22,582 bases of DNA from UBA6921 sp031363085 (GTDB lineage: Bacteria; Pseudomonadota; Gammaproteobacteria; SG8-11): assembly GCA_031363085.1 (NCBI GenBank), contig JANLTU010000193.1, positions 1 to 22,582 on the forward strand, given 5' to 3'. This document shows positions 14,492-22,276 of the stretch, one piece after another (the first letter of the stretch is position 1; each line of letters begins with the position of its first letter). Made by a program: the position numbers and the translations under genes. The notes below the pieces were generated by a model. It worked only from the letters and a program-made list of their open reading frames with translations, was not told where the DNA came from and did not search any database.

Positions 14492-15509
14492 GGTCCGCTT
14501 TTTCCTGCACTGTGAGTTGCAACGGTTTGATGCGCGCGTCCTGGTTCTCGGTAACATCACCGCCGCGATTGAAGTGCTCGATGACTTCGTCAAGCGTTTC
14601 GTAACGGCCGTCATGCATGTACGGTTTGGTGTCGGCGATGTTGCGCAGGGTCGGGGTTTTGAATTTTTTCCAGTCTTCCTTTTTATGCGTCACCAGATAG
14701 CGGCCTGAGTCGTCGTTGACGGTTTCCCATTCATCCAGCTTCATGCGCTTGGCGTCGAATTTCAAAATTTCCTGGTATTGCGGCGCATCGAATATCGCGT
14801 TGCGCTTCAGCCCGATGTTATGAAAATCGCTATCGGTAAAATTAGCGCCATTGTGGCATTGCATGCAGCCGCCTTTACCTTTGAACACCGCCATGCCGTT
14901 AATCGCAGCCATGCTCATCGCTTTCTTGTCGCCTTTCATATAGCGGTCAAAATCGCTGTCGCCGCTGATCAAGGTATGACGTTGGAACACCGCCATCGCC
15001 TTGCCGATATCATCGGCATTGGGCTTGCTGTTGTAGGCGGTTTGAAACATGCCGACGATCTTTTGATCCTGATTCAGGACCGTAAGCAATTTTGCCATGT
15101 CCTGACCCTTATGCACCGGGTTGGTGATTGAACCAATGGCCTGCTTTTCGAGAGTCGGCGCGCGCCCGTCCCAGATGAACGCCTTGTTGTAGCCAACATT
15201 TATTAGCGTGGGCGGACTGCGGCGCTCGACAAAACCGGTATTGGCAATGGAAAACGGGCTAGGCAAAGTCCAACCCAGGCTCGGGATATGGCAGGTGCCA
15301 CAATTCATCACACCGTTGCCGGACACACGGTTGTCGAAGAACAACGCCTTGCCCAGCGCAATGCGCTCCGGGGTGGGCAGGTTGTCCGGGTTGGGTGTGA
15401 CGGGAGGCAGCGGCCCGATGTCGGGAACTTCGGCGCACGCCATGCTGCTCGTAATCGCCAGTAACAATGCGCCGCACACGTGGATGGGTTTGAGTTTTGA
15501 TATTTTCAT
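14442..15509 (-). CDS. Dihaem cytochrome c peroxidase family protein (MauG/CcpA type)
   Basis: 355 aa with a signal peptide ending near 'SMACA-EVPD'; TGGAG precedes the ATG. Two CxxCH haem sites are present: CGTCH (70-74) and CMQCH (215-219). Family landmarks include 'LGKALFFDNRVSGNGVMNCGTCH', 'RRSPPTLINVGYNKAFIWDGRAPTLEKQA', 'FKTPTLRNIADTKPYMHDGRYETLDEVIEHFN' (M298 a candidate distal ligand) and the C-terminal 'LTVQEKADLKAFLLAL'. Members reduce hydrogen peroxide in the periplasm or oxidise protein targets (MauG). It is separated by a terminator from the upstream EF-hand-like gene and converges with the GT-C gene, overlapping it by 50 bp. Confidence 0.9.
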   Translation of the reverse strand: MKISKLKPIHVCGALLLAITSSMACAEVPDIGPLPPVTPNPDNLPTPERIALGKALFFDNRVSGNGVMNCGTCHIPSLGWTLPSPFSIANTGFVERRSPPTLINVGYNKAFIWDGRAPTLEKQAIGSITNPVHKGQDMAKLLTVLNQDQKIVGMFQTAYNSKPNADDIGKAMAVFQRHTLISGDSDFDRYMKGDKKAMSMAAINGMAVFKGKGGCMQCHNGANFTDSDFHNIGLKRNAIFDAPQYQEILKFDAKRMKLDEWETVNDDSGRYLVTHKKEDWKKFKTPTLRNIADTKPYMHDGRYETLDEVIEHFNRGGDVTENQDARIKPLQLTVQEKADLKAFLLALRGELPKMD

Positions 15510-15524
15510 GATCGCTCCATTCGT

Positions 15525-15568
15525 AAAATAAAGCGGCGGGCCGAGCTCGATTAAGAGCTGCCCGCCGC
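15525..15568 (-). terminator. Rho-independent terminator for the minus-strand EF-hand-like gene
   Basis: On the minus strand GCGGCGGG pairs with CCCGCCGC (15561-15568 with 15533-15540), with an inner AGCTC/GAGCT stem around a GATTAA-type loop, followed by TTTATTTT. It lies between the stop at 15581 and the start of the peroxidase gene at 15509, so the peroxidase probably has its own promoter or depends on readthrough. Confidence 0.75.
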
Positions 15569-15580
15569 GATTAACCGCTG

Positions 15581-16234
15581 TTACGGATTAATAAAGAATT
15601 CCGCCTTGGCGATGTTGGACACAACGCCCAGCGCTTTCAAATCTTTCTTGTCGCACACGCCATCGCCATTGCTGTCGACGATGACATTGGGTGCGTCGTT
15701 ATAGATACCGTCCGCGTTCAAATCGTTCACCACGGCAACGTAAATGGTGCTGGGCGTATTCACGCCGAAGTTAGGCGCACCGACGATCCAGGTGTCCCAC
15801 AGCTCGGTGGTTTCGGCATCTGCGTTGGTCACGCCGGTGAGGTTGAACAGATTGGCGATATTTTGACATGACTTGGCGCCTACGCTGGTGGTGCTGAGCA
15901 ATACCACCAACCCGGGCAAGCGCTCATCCGCACCCAGAGAAAACGTTCCGGGCATCGGCGCCACGTTGTTGTGTGCCGCCGGACCGGTCAATTGAAAGCC
16001 GCTGAAGCCGGTGTTGACCAACGGCTTGTCGTAATTCAGCGCCAAGTCCACAAACCAGCCGCGACCGCCGATTCCGGCATGATCGCCTTGGCCGGGTGCG
16101 AACATTTTTACCGTGACAGGTTTGTCGTCGTCCGCCAGTGCCGCCGTGCTGGTGAAGGCTAATCCGGCGCAGCACAGCAACACCAGATTCGACAGGCGTT
16201 GTGAAAAATTACGGTTACCACGTTGTGTATTCAT
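15581..16234 (-). CDS. Secreted protein with two EF-hand-like calcium motifs
   Basis: 217 aa. The start at 16234 is fixed by AGGAG 6 nt upstream; longer frames lack such a site. A signal peptide ends near 'TAALA-DDDK' (residue 34). The central part is a beta-rich domain ('GWFVDLALNYDKPLVNTGFSGFQLTG', 'GLVVLLSTTSVGAKSC'). The C-terminus has two calcium-loop patterns, 'DLNADGIYNDAP' (171-182) and 'DSNGDGVCDKKD' (187-198), like EF-hand or dockerin loops. C123 and C194 may be disulfide-bonded. The domain name is unknown to me. It sits between two haem-protein genes, with the dihaem cytochrome upstream in the same direction. Confidence 0.72.
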   Translation of the reverse strand: MNTQRGNRNFSQRLSNLVLLCCAGLAFTSTAALADDDKPVTVKMFAPGQGDHAGIGGRGWFVDLALNYDKPLVNTGFSGFQLTGPAAHNNVAPMPGTFSLGADERLPGLVVLLSTTSVGAKSCQNIANLFNLTGVTNADAETTELWDTWIVGAPNFGVNTPSTIYVAVVNDLNADGIYNDAPNVIVDSNGDGVCDKKDLKALGVVSNIAKAEFFINP

Positions 16235-16354
16235 GTTGCTCTCCTGATGACTTTGCGATTGAAAAACACCGATAGGAAACACGCCCGCCATAGAACGGGC
16301 TACATAGGAGTGAACAGAGATCGCACTTGATTTATTCCAACCCAATATAAAAAT

Positions 16355-17314
16355 TCATTTGCTCTGGCAGGCCAGTTTCGGCGGCGGGAGATCGACATGG
16401 ATCGGCGCGATGCTTTTCAGATAAACCGCCATGGCGTGACGGTCGGCATCGGTGAGCTTTGAAGTTCCCTGCACCACCGCCTTCATGCCGGAGCCGATGA
16501 AATCGGTCTCGGGTGTTATCCCCGTTTTGAGCAACTGCTCGATATCCGCAATCGACCAACTGCCGATGCCGGTCTTCACATCAGAAGTTATGTTCGGCGC
16601 ATTCTGCTTGTCGGGTCCGCCGATATTGCCGGAGAAAGATTTACTCAGCGTGAGCCCGCCCAGAAAATTGCGCGGGGTATGGCATTCCTCGCAATGCGCG
16701 ACGGCGTGAACCAGATAGTTGCCACGGTTCCATTCTTCTCCCTGGGCCGGCTCGGCCGGCACTGGTCCAGCGGTAAAAAATAATTCACGCCAGAAGATGA
16801 GTAGCGCGCGCCAACTGAACGGTGGCTTCGCTTCATGTGGTTTATTGGGCAGCACTACGACCGGCAGGGTCATGATGTAGGCGTACATATCCTCCATGTC
16901 ACGATCCGTAAGCTGGGTAAACGACGTGTAGGGAAACACCGGGAAAAGATATTCCCCCTTGCGTCCGATACCGTTGCGCATGGCATTTTTGAACTCCGCC
17001 AGACTCCACGCGCCGATACCGTACTGCGGGTCGGGCGTGATGTTGGGCGAGCGGAACGTGCCGAACGGTGTATCGAGTCCCAGACCGCCTGAAGGAAGTT
17101 TGGCGCTGCCCGCAGTGGTATTCCCACCCCTAGGCCCTCCATGGCAACTGTAGCAATCCGCCGCATCGTATAGATATTTGCCGCGTGCGATTGACTCCGC
17201 GTCAGCCGCGCGCACTTGTTGCGGTGCTTGATCCTGATATCGCAAAAACCTTTCCGCTGTCGCGAAGACTCCAATGATGAGAAACAGTGCGATGAATAAT
17301 CTCGAAAGTCTCAT
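16355..17314 (-). CDS. Membrane-anchored dihaem c-type cytochrome
   Basis: 319 aa. The N-terminal hydrophobic segment 'LSRLFIALFLIIGVFATAERFL' looks like an uncleaved anchor. Two cytochrome c domains are seen: CYSCH (54-58) with 'RGKYLYDAADCYSCHGG', 'FRSPNITPDPQYGIGAWSLAEFKNAMRNG' and 'YLFPVFPYTSFTQLTDRDMEDMYAYIMTLP'; and CEECH (208-212) with 'RGNYLVHAVAHCEECHTPRNFLGG', 'NITSDVKTGIGSW' and a DRHAMAVYLK helix. These are hallmarks of the cytochrome subunit of membrane alcohol/gluconate-type dehydrogenases, which usually have three haems; here the third domain is missing and no dehydrogenase gene is adjacent. It could pass electrons to or from the nearby dihaem peroxidase. Spacing to the metallophosphoesterase upstream is about 98 bp. 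Confidence 0.88.
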   Translation of the reverse strand: MRLSRLFIALFLIIGVFATAERFLRYQDQAPQQVRAADAESIARGKYLYDAADCYSCHGGPRGGNTTAGSAKLPSGGLGLDTPFGTFRSPNITPDPQYGIGAWSLAEFKNAMRNGIGRKGEYLFPVFPYTSFTQLTDRDMEDMYAYIMTLPVVVLPNKPHEAKPPFSWRALLIFWRELFFTAGPVPAEPAQGEEWNRGNYLVHAVAHCEECHTPRNFLGGLTLSKSFSGNIGGPDKQNAPNITSDVKTGIGSWSIADIEQLLKTGITPETDFIGSGMKAVVQGTSKLTDADRHAMAVYLKSIAPIHVDLPPPKLACQSK

Positions 17315-17337
17315 GACATTAATTTCCTAGGGCGATG

Positions 17338-17404
17338 CGGACGTAAACGCCGGACGCAAGCTGCTATCCCGAGCTTCGGGAATCCGGTGCGCCCGGCGTG
17401 TCCG
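17338..17404 (-). other. Structured intergenic element with nested inverted repeats
   Basis: CGGAC (17338-17342) pairs with GTCCG (17400-17404), CGCCGG (17348-17353) with CCGGCG (17393-17398), and TCCCGA (17367-17372) with TCGGGA (17376-17381) around a GCT loop. It fills the gap between the metallophosphoesterase stop and the dihaem cytochrome start. No T-run follows, so it may be an mRNA processing or partial termination structure rather than a standard terminator. Confidence 0.45.
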
Positions 17405-17412
17405 TGATGTGA

Positions 17413-18291
17413 TTAAGAAATTTGCGTGGTGGTGGGCTTGAACCCGTTGGCTTCGGTCTGCGCGGATGTAAAGCCCAGGCCCTTGAACGGATGAGCCGGG
17501 TCCCAGGCGACCGGCGCTCGCTTCGGTTGCGAGCCTGCGGGCGGGAACGGCCACGCCAGCGATTGCGCCGAGTGATGCGCGATTTTTCCGGTCATCTGAT
17601 GGTGCTCTTGATGGATATGGCCATAGAACACCGTCACGTTTTCATAAGGCGTCAGGATGTCGATGGCCTTGGCACCATCATTGGTCGCCCAGTCCCATGC
17701 GGGATAGAGGTCGAATAACGGGCGATGCGCGAACACGACAATCGGCTGCGCCTTGTCGTGTCGAGCCAAATCATCGCGCAGCCATTGCAACTGGTTTTCC
17801 CCGATAAATCCGTTGGGGTCCGAGACATTGTCGAGCGCCACGAAATGCACGCCCTTGTGATCAAAGCTGTAGTTGCTGACGCCAAACATCGCCTTGTACA
17901 TCTCGCCGTTATCGAGCCCGGCATCGTTCTCGCCGGGAATAAAGCGCACATCCTTGACTTTTAACTCCGCAACGATGGCTTTGAATTCCATCATGCGCTG
18001 ACGGCGCACCTTGTCGTCTTGGGCGCCATGGATCAGGTCGCCGGTGAACATGATGAAATCGGGCTGACGCTTAAGCGCGTTCACTGCCGCGACGGCGTGT
18101 TTCAGCGTGTTCTTGGCTTCGGGGTTGGCTGGACCCTCGAAACCCCAATGGGTATCGGTCAACTGCACGAAAAAGAAATCCTGCCCGGCCGCAGCCAGGG
18201 CACGGCCCCAAGAGCCGAGGCTCGAAGCGAACACAACTCCGCCAAGGCCAGCCAGTTTAAGAAAATCCCTGCGGGTAGTATCTGTACTCAT
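17413..18291 (-). CDS. Tat-exported calcineurin-like metallophosphoesterase
   Basis: 292 aa from the ATG at 18291 with GGAGG at good spacing. The twin-arginine signal 'TTRRDFLKLAGLGGVVFASSLG' implies folded export. Metallophosphoesterase motifs are D46-x-H48 ('LTDTHWG'), G84-D85 ('MFTGDLIHG'), 'IPGENDAGLDNG' (120-131), 'VVFAHRPLFD' and 'VFYGHIHQEHHQ'. The third motif is usually GNH(D/E), or GEHD in Tat-exported relatives; here it reads GEND, so the catalytic His is replaced by Asn. Activity or specificity may differ. The enzyme is predicted to hydrolyse a phosphoester in the periplasm; substrate unknown. It is the first gene of a minus-strand group with the dihaem cytochrome. Confidence 0.88.
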   Translation of the reverse strand: MSTDTTRRDFLKLAGLGGVVFASSLGSWGRALAAAGQDFFFVQLTDTHWGFEGPANPEAKNTLKHAVAAVNALKRQPDFIMFTGDLIHGAQDDKVRRQRMMEFKAIVAELKVKDVRFIPGENDAGLDNGEMYKAMFGVSNYSFDHKGVHFVALDNVSDPNGFIGENQLQWLRDDLARHDKAQPIVVFAHRPLFDLYPAWDWATNDGAKAIDILTPYENVTVFYGHIHQEHHQMTGKIAHHSAQSLAWPFPPAGSQPKRAPVAWDPAHPFKGLGFTSAQTEANGFKPTTTQIS

Positions 18292-18653
18292 GTGATTACC
18301 TCCGGTGAGAGGCGCCAGATTTGGTGCCATCACAATGCAATACCGGCGCGGCGTGAATTTTATTCCCGCAGACTTTCCGTCACAGGAATAAAGTCGTTAA
18401 CACTTCATCCAGTCAGCCGCGTCGTGCGATCAACGTCGGCCAGAAAAATGTCCTCACGCCCATCACCACGCGAAGTCACGTGGTAGAGACTCAAATCTTA
18501 ACGGGCGCGCCATAGTGAGAATTAATATTTACTGGGATGAGTAGTGCAAGACCCCGCCCCCCGCGCTTGGGCTAACACACAGGCTGCTAACTCTTGAAAC
18601 TGCATTCGTAAGCCGTTACCGTGATGACGAATTCAACACGGAAAATTGTCGGC
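18292..18653. other. 362-bp intergenic region between divergent genes
   Basis: No convincing gene is seen. It must contain the promoter of the minus-strand metallophosphoesterase and of the plus-strand DUF4160 gene. On the minus strand two CGTGA cores (18480 to 18476 and 18458 to 18454) lie 22 bp apart, i.e. two turns in the phase of the other arrays, but the unit between does not match, so this is at best a weak relative of the regulator sites. A GTG/ATG pair at 18621/18624 is in frame with the DUF4160 gene but gives an atypical N-terminus. Confidence 0.4.
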
Positions 18654-18914
18654 ATGCCCACGATCAGCACTTTTTACGGCATTTTGATCCAGATGTTTTG
18701 GAACGATCACGCTCCTCCGCATTTTCATGCCCTCTATGCCGACGACGAAGTGCTGATCAATATCCGAACTCTGGAAATACTTGAGGGCAGTATGCCCCGG
18801 CGCGCCTTGGCACTCGTTCTTGAATGGGCGCAGGACCACCGCGCCGAACTATTGGAGGATTGGGAGCTATGCTCACACAATCAACATCCGAAAAAGATTC
18901 GTCCGTTAGCATAA
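18654..18914 (+). CDS. DUF4160 family protein (toxin-antitoxin-like pair, first gene)
   Basis: 86 aa from 'MPTISTFYGILIQMFWNDHAPPHFHALYADDEVLI', which is the family's normal N-terminus; an in-frame upstream start (18621) would add 11 atypical residues. The family signature H-A-P-P-H-F-H is intact, followed by 'TLEILEGSMPRRALALVLEWAQDHRAELLEDWEL'. DUF4160 genes very often precede DUF2442 genes, as here, and the pair is commonly suspected to be a toxin-antitoxin or accessory module, without established chemistry. It overlaps the next gene by 46 bp. It marks the beginning of the accessory island. Confidence 0.88.
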   Translation: MPTISTFYGILIQMFWNDHAPPHFHALYADDEVLINIRTLEILEGSMPRRALALVLEWAQDHRAELLEDWELCSHNQHPKKIRPLA

Positions 18915-19198
18915 CGCCCGCCATCCGTCCGCACATGCCGTGGCGTGTGATCGAAGTAAAAGCGTTGCCCGAATACCGGCTGCAGGTCTGTTTCGTCGAC
19001 GGGCTCTGTGGTGAAGTCGACATGAGCGCCCTGGTGCGCTCAACCACTGCGGGCGTCTTCGCATCTTTGGCCAACCCAGCCCATTTTGCCAAAGCTTATG
19101 TCAAGCATGGCGTAGTCACCTGGCCCGACGAAATCGACTTGGCGCCCGATGCCATGCATGCCGCAATCAAGCAGACCGGGACGTGGGTACTCGAGTAG
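18869..19198 (+). CDS. DUF2442 family protein (partner of DUF4160)
   Basis: 109 aa from the ATG at 18869, 10 nt after GGAGG (18854-18858). A shorter start at 18935 would also retain the domain. The DUF2442 pattern is clear: 'PWRVIEVKALPEYRLQVCFVDGLCGEVDMSALV', 'GVFASLANPAHFAKAYVKHGVVTWPDEIDLAPDAMHAAI'. The gene overlaps the DUF4160 gene by 46 bp, giving translational coupling. Some family members are called antitoxin-like or NMB0488-like; no direct DNA-binding motif is seen in this one. Function is inferred from the pairing only. Confidence 0.87.
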   Translation: MLTQSTSEKDSSVSITPAIRPHMPWRVIEVKALPEYRLQVCFVDGLCGEVDMSALVRSTTAGVFASLANPAHFAKAYVKHGVVTWPDEIDLAPDAMHAAIKQTGTWVLE

Positions 19199-19264
19199 GA
19201 CAGCTCTGCCACACTACTTCGATGCAAGCAGATCATGAATCATGGCTGGACGGCATGCTAATTC

Positions 19265-19313
19265 GTGTCTGACCCCAAGGGCACTGGGATGTCATTGTGC
19301 AAGACTTGACCCC
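19265..19313. repeat. Left-hand TGACCCC repeats bordering the helicase cassette
   Basis: Two related elements lie between the DUF2442 and helicase genes: GTGTCTGACCCC (19265-19276) and TGCAAGACTTGACCCC (19298-19313). The second is an imperfect inverted copy of GGGTCAGGCTTGC found beyond the DUF2290 gene (22234-22246). Such short GGGTCA...CTTGC sequences are common intergenic repeats in proteobacteria and are often linked to REP-type/Y1 transposase remnants; that link is recalled, not shown here. Confidence 0.5.
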
Positions 19314-19365
19314 ACGGCCTTTTTTAAGGGGAATCAGCAAATCAATATTCAACCGGGAACATCTG

Positions 19366-21510
19366 ATGATTAACACAGTCTGGGGCAGCACAGATAAGCC
19401 CGTTTCGAGCAAGCGGCTCGCTGAACTTCTCAGCACGGCAGCGGACCTTGAAGGCACCCTCTATATTGGCTATCCAATCATTGGCACACCCGAAGGCTCC
19501 TTTCCGATAGATGCGCTGCTTGTATCGCCGACCAAAGGCCTGGTCTTGTTTAGTGTCGTTGAAGGCAAGACTCTCCCGGATTACGCCGAGATGCAAGACG
19601 AGGGGTTCAATAAGATGCAGGCAAAACTTCTCCAGCATCAGGCCTTGATTCGGAAACGAAAGCTCCTCATTGATATTCACACTGTCACGTTCGCGCCTGC
19701 CATCACACAACTTGATGGCGACGAAGAGCATCTCCTCTGCAATGCCGACAATCTGGTGTCGGCAATAGAAGAGTTGGATGCCTTCGACCCAGAAGTCTTC
19801 CCGTCACTCGTTTCGGTTATTCAGGCAATTTCCACATTGCGTAGGGGCCGTAAGAAGCGGGAACTACACAATCAGAATTCGCGAGGCACTAAGATCAAGG
19901 GGCTGGAGGATTCGATTGCCAATCTCGACAGTCAGCAGAGCGCGGCTGTGGTTGAAACGTATGAGGGCGTTCAGCGTATTCGCGGGCTTGCTGGATGTGG
20001 CAAGACTATCGTTCTGGCTTTGAAAGTTGCCTACTTGCACGCACGCCATCGTGACTGGTCCATCGCGGTGACATTCAACACCCGGTCGCTTAAGAAGCAG
20101 TTCGAAAACCTCATCACCACGTTTGTACTAGAACAGGCTAACGAAGAACCAGACTGGGACAAAATCAGAATCTTGAATGCTTGGGGTGCTCCCGGCGGAA
20201 TAGACCGCTCAGGCATCTACTACGAGTTTTGCCGTGACCATGGTGTCGAGTATTTGGATTTTGGAGCGGCGAAAAATCGCTTTGGATCCGACAAGGCATT
20301 TGAGGCTGCGTGTGACATCGCCCTTCAAGGTGCCAAACAATTCGTTCCGAAATATGATGCGGTTCTGATTGATGAGGCGCAGGATTTTGCGCCCAACTTC
20401 TTGTTGCTTTGTTACGAATACCTCAAAGACCCGAAGCGCCTAGTCTATGCATACGACGAGCTGCAGAACCTTGGGAACAGATCGCTCCCGCCCGTTGAAG
20501 AAATCTTTGGGAAGTACGCAGATGGAACCGCCCGCGTCGTTATCCACCCCCCTGAGCCAGGAAAGCCGAAGCAAGATATTATTCTCGACATTTGCTATCG
20601 CAACTCACGGCCTGTTTTGTCCACGGCTCATGCTCTTGGATTTGGGGTTTATCGTGACAAGGGTCTCGTTCAAATCTTTGAGAACAAGAACCTTTGGTTC
20701 GATATTGGTTATCAAGAGAACGATGGAGAAATCGAGGACGGCGAGTCCGTTACGCTCAGTCGCACACCAAAATCCAGCCCGGAATTCCTAGAGAAACATT
20801 CGCCGGTGGATGACTTAATTCAGTTCGAAGTTTTTGACACGCCCGAGGCACAAACTTCATGGCTCGTTACGGAAATTCAACGAAATCTGGCCGAGGAAGA
20901 GCTGATACCGGACGATATCGTTGTCATAAACCCCGATCCGTTAACAACGAAGGGGGCAGTCGGAGGTGCTCGACAGACTCTTATGCAGATGGGCATCAAC
21001 TCGAATCTTGCGGGTGTGACGACAATCGCCGATGTCTTCACCGAACCGGGGACTGTGACCTTTACTGGTATTTTCCGCGCCAAGGGCAATGAAGCAGCCA
21101 TGGTCTATGTGATCAATGCACAGGACTGTTTTGGTGCTCTATTACCACGGGATGTCGCACGCGTCCGAAACCGCCTTTTTACGGCAATAACTCGTTCCAA
21201 AGCATGGGTTCGGGTTCTTGGAGTAGGGAAGGCCATGCACGCACTGAAGGCGGAATTTGAAAAGGTGAAGGCAGAGAATTTCGCGCTACATTTCCGCTAT
21301 CCGACCGAAGAAGAGCGGAAGACAATGACGACCGTAAACCGTGATATGTCGAAAGCGGAGCAAGATCGAAGCGCTAAGCGGAGAAACAATTTCGCTGAAA
21401 TTATTGCGTCGCTCGAGTCAGGCGAGAGTTTCATCGAGGACTATCCTGATGATCTAGTAAAGAAGCTCCGGACGCTACTCGCCAAGAAATCCAAGCGTAG
21501 GCAAAAATGA
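19366..21510 (+). CDS. UvrD-like SF1 helicase with N-terminal NERD/PD-(D/E)xK-like domain
   Basis: 714 aa from the ATG at 19366 (GGGA upstream); a longer GTG form to 19297 is less likely. Residues ~25-110 resemble a NERD-type restriction fold: 'GTPEGSFPIDALLVSPTKGLVLFSVVEGK', with D49 and E66-x-K68 in the spacing of a PD-(D/E)xK nuclease site. Helicase motifs: Q-motif 'LDSQQSAAV' (187-195), Walker A 'GLAGCGKT' (207-214), Walker B 'VLIDEAQD' (333-340), motif III 'YAYDELQNL' (361-369), motif IV 'YRNS' (411-414), motif V 'FTGIFRAKGNEAAMVYVI' and motif VI 'VRNRLFTAITRSKAWVRV' (600-617). A basic charged tail ends 'KKSKRRQK'. The codon usage looks more A/T-rich than the envelope genes upstream, suggesting transfer. 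Overlaps the DUF2290 gene by ATGA. A DNA-processing defence role is inferred. Confidence 0.85.
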   Translation: MINTVWGSTDKPVSSKRLAELLSTAADLEGTLYIGYPIIGTPEGSFPIDALLVSPTKGLVLFSVVEGKTLPDYAEMQDEGFNKMQAKLLQHQALIRKRKLLIDIHTVTFAPAITQLDGDEEHLLCNADNLVSAIEELDAFDPEVFPSLVSVIQAISTLRRGRKKRELHNQNSRGTKIKGLEDSIANLDSQQSAAVVETYEGVQRIRGLAGCGKTIVLALKVAYLHARHRDWSIAVTFNTRSLKKQFENLITTFVLEQANEEPDWDKIRILNAWGAPGGIDRSGIYYEFCRDHGVEYLDFGAAKNRFGSDKAFEAACDIALQGAKQFVPKYDAVLIDEAQDFAPNFLLLCYEYLKDPKRLVYAYDELQNLGNRSLPPVEEIFGKYADGTARVVIHPPEPGKPKQDIILDICYRNSRPVLSTAHALGFGVYRDKGLVQIFENKNLWFDIGYQENDGEIEDGESVTLSRTPKSSPEFLEKHSPVDDLIQFEVFDTPEAQTSWLVTEIQRNLAEEELIPDDIVVINPDPLTTKGAVGGARQTLMQMGINSNLAGVTTIADVFTEPGTVTFTGIFRAKGNEAAMVYVINAQDCFGALLPRDVARVRNRLFTAITRSKAWVRVLGVGKAMHALKAEFEKVKAENFALHFRYPTEEERKTMTTVNRDMSKAEQDRSAKRRNNFAEIIASLESGESFIEDYPDDLVKKLRTLLAKKSKRRQK

Positions 21511-22172
21511 CACCTCTTCAAACGCTCGGGCAGGTAAAACAACTCACGGAAGCGCTCGTAGGACTGAGCCTTTCGAACGAGCAGAATTTTCCAGCTACAC
21601 ACGGCAACAAAAATGCAACTTTCGAAATTACTGTACGTACCGCCGTAGGCATGAGCGTCGTATTAAAGAATGTGGCTTACCGTGACATCTATGGTGAACT
21701 GGAGAAGGCGCGGTGTTTCAATATTAAGATGCTGGATGGCGCATTGATTTCACTCCGCTACCGGTTCAGGGCTGGGGTCATCCGCGAACATTCCCTTTCA
21801 TACTTCCCGTCCCCAAACCTTGAGCATTTTCAGAACGAACCAGAGATTTATCTCGAGGATGAGATTTACGCCGATGTCATCGCTAGAAATATCGTTCCTT
21901 TCCCAGTCCGTTTCGACTTTAGCGATGACCCAGAAAAATTCGTGGATGTTCATCATCCATATTCCCACTTAACGCTTGGTCAGTATGAGAATTGCCGCAT
22001 ACCGGTCGGTTCTCCCCTTGGGCCACTCGCATTTGGCGGTTTTATACTACGCAATTTCTACAACACGGCGTACCGCAAATACTCCGACGATATTCCCGCG
22101 AGCACGTTATCCTTTGCGAAGACAATTACGAAAAATGAACAAATGATCCCGCATTTTGTGTGCGGTGTGTAG
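21507..22172 (+). CDS. DUF2290 family protein, partner of the helicase
   Basis: 221 aa, starting within the helicase stop (ATGA overlap), hence translationally coupled. The C-terminal half carries a highly patterned stretch: 'YLEDEIYADVIARNIVPFPVRFDFSDD' and 'FVDVHHPYSHLTLGQYENCRIPVGSPLGPLAFGGFILRNFY' (H149, H150, H154, C163). This matches my recollection of DUF2290, whose function is not known. The clustered His, Asp and Arg residues could form an active or metal site, but no catalytic assignment can be made. The N-terminal half is mixed alpha/beta without recognised motif. The strict pairing with an SF1 helicase and the position in an island with toxin-antitoxin-like genes suggest a joint defence or nucleic-acid-processing role (inference). 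Confidence 0.8.
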   Translation: MTPLQTLGQVKQLTEALVGLSLSNEQNFPATHGNKNATFEITVRTAVGMSVVLKNVAYRDIYGELEKARCFNIKMLDGALISLRYRFRAGVIREHSLSYFPSPNLEHFQNEPEIYLEDEIYADVIARNIVPFPVRFDFSDDPEKFVDVHHPYSHLTLGQYENCRIPVGSPLGPLAFGGFILRNFYNTAYRKYSDDIPASTLSFAKTITKNEQMIPHFVCGV

Positions 22173-22205
22173 TTACACCGTCAGCCTAAATGAATCCTGA
22201 GTCGA

Positions 22206-22246
22206 AGAAACCAGGGAAACCACAGAGAAACCAGGGTCAGGCTTGC
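22206..22246. repeat. Direct repeat AGAAACCAGGG and right-hand GGGTCA element after DUF2290
   Basis: AGAAACCAGGG occurs at 22206-22216 and 22226-22236. The second copy runs into GGGTCAGGCTTGC (22234-22246), the imperfect inverse of TGCAAGACTTGACCCC at 19298-19313. Together they bracket the helicase-DUF2290 cassette. Confidence 0.5.
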
Positions 22247-22276
22247 GCTATTGCATTATCGAGCGCTGGGTTTGTA

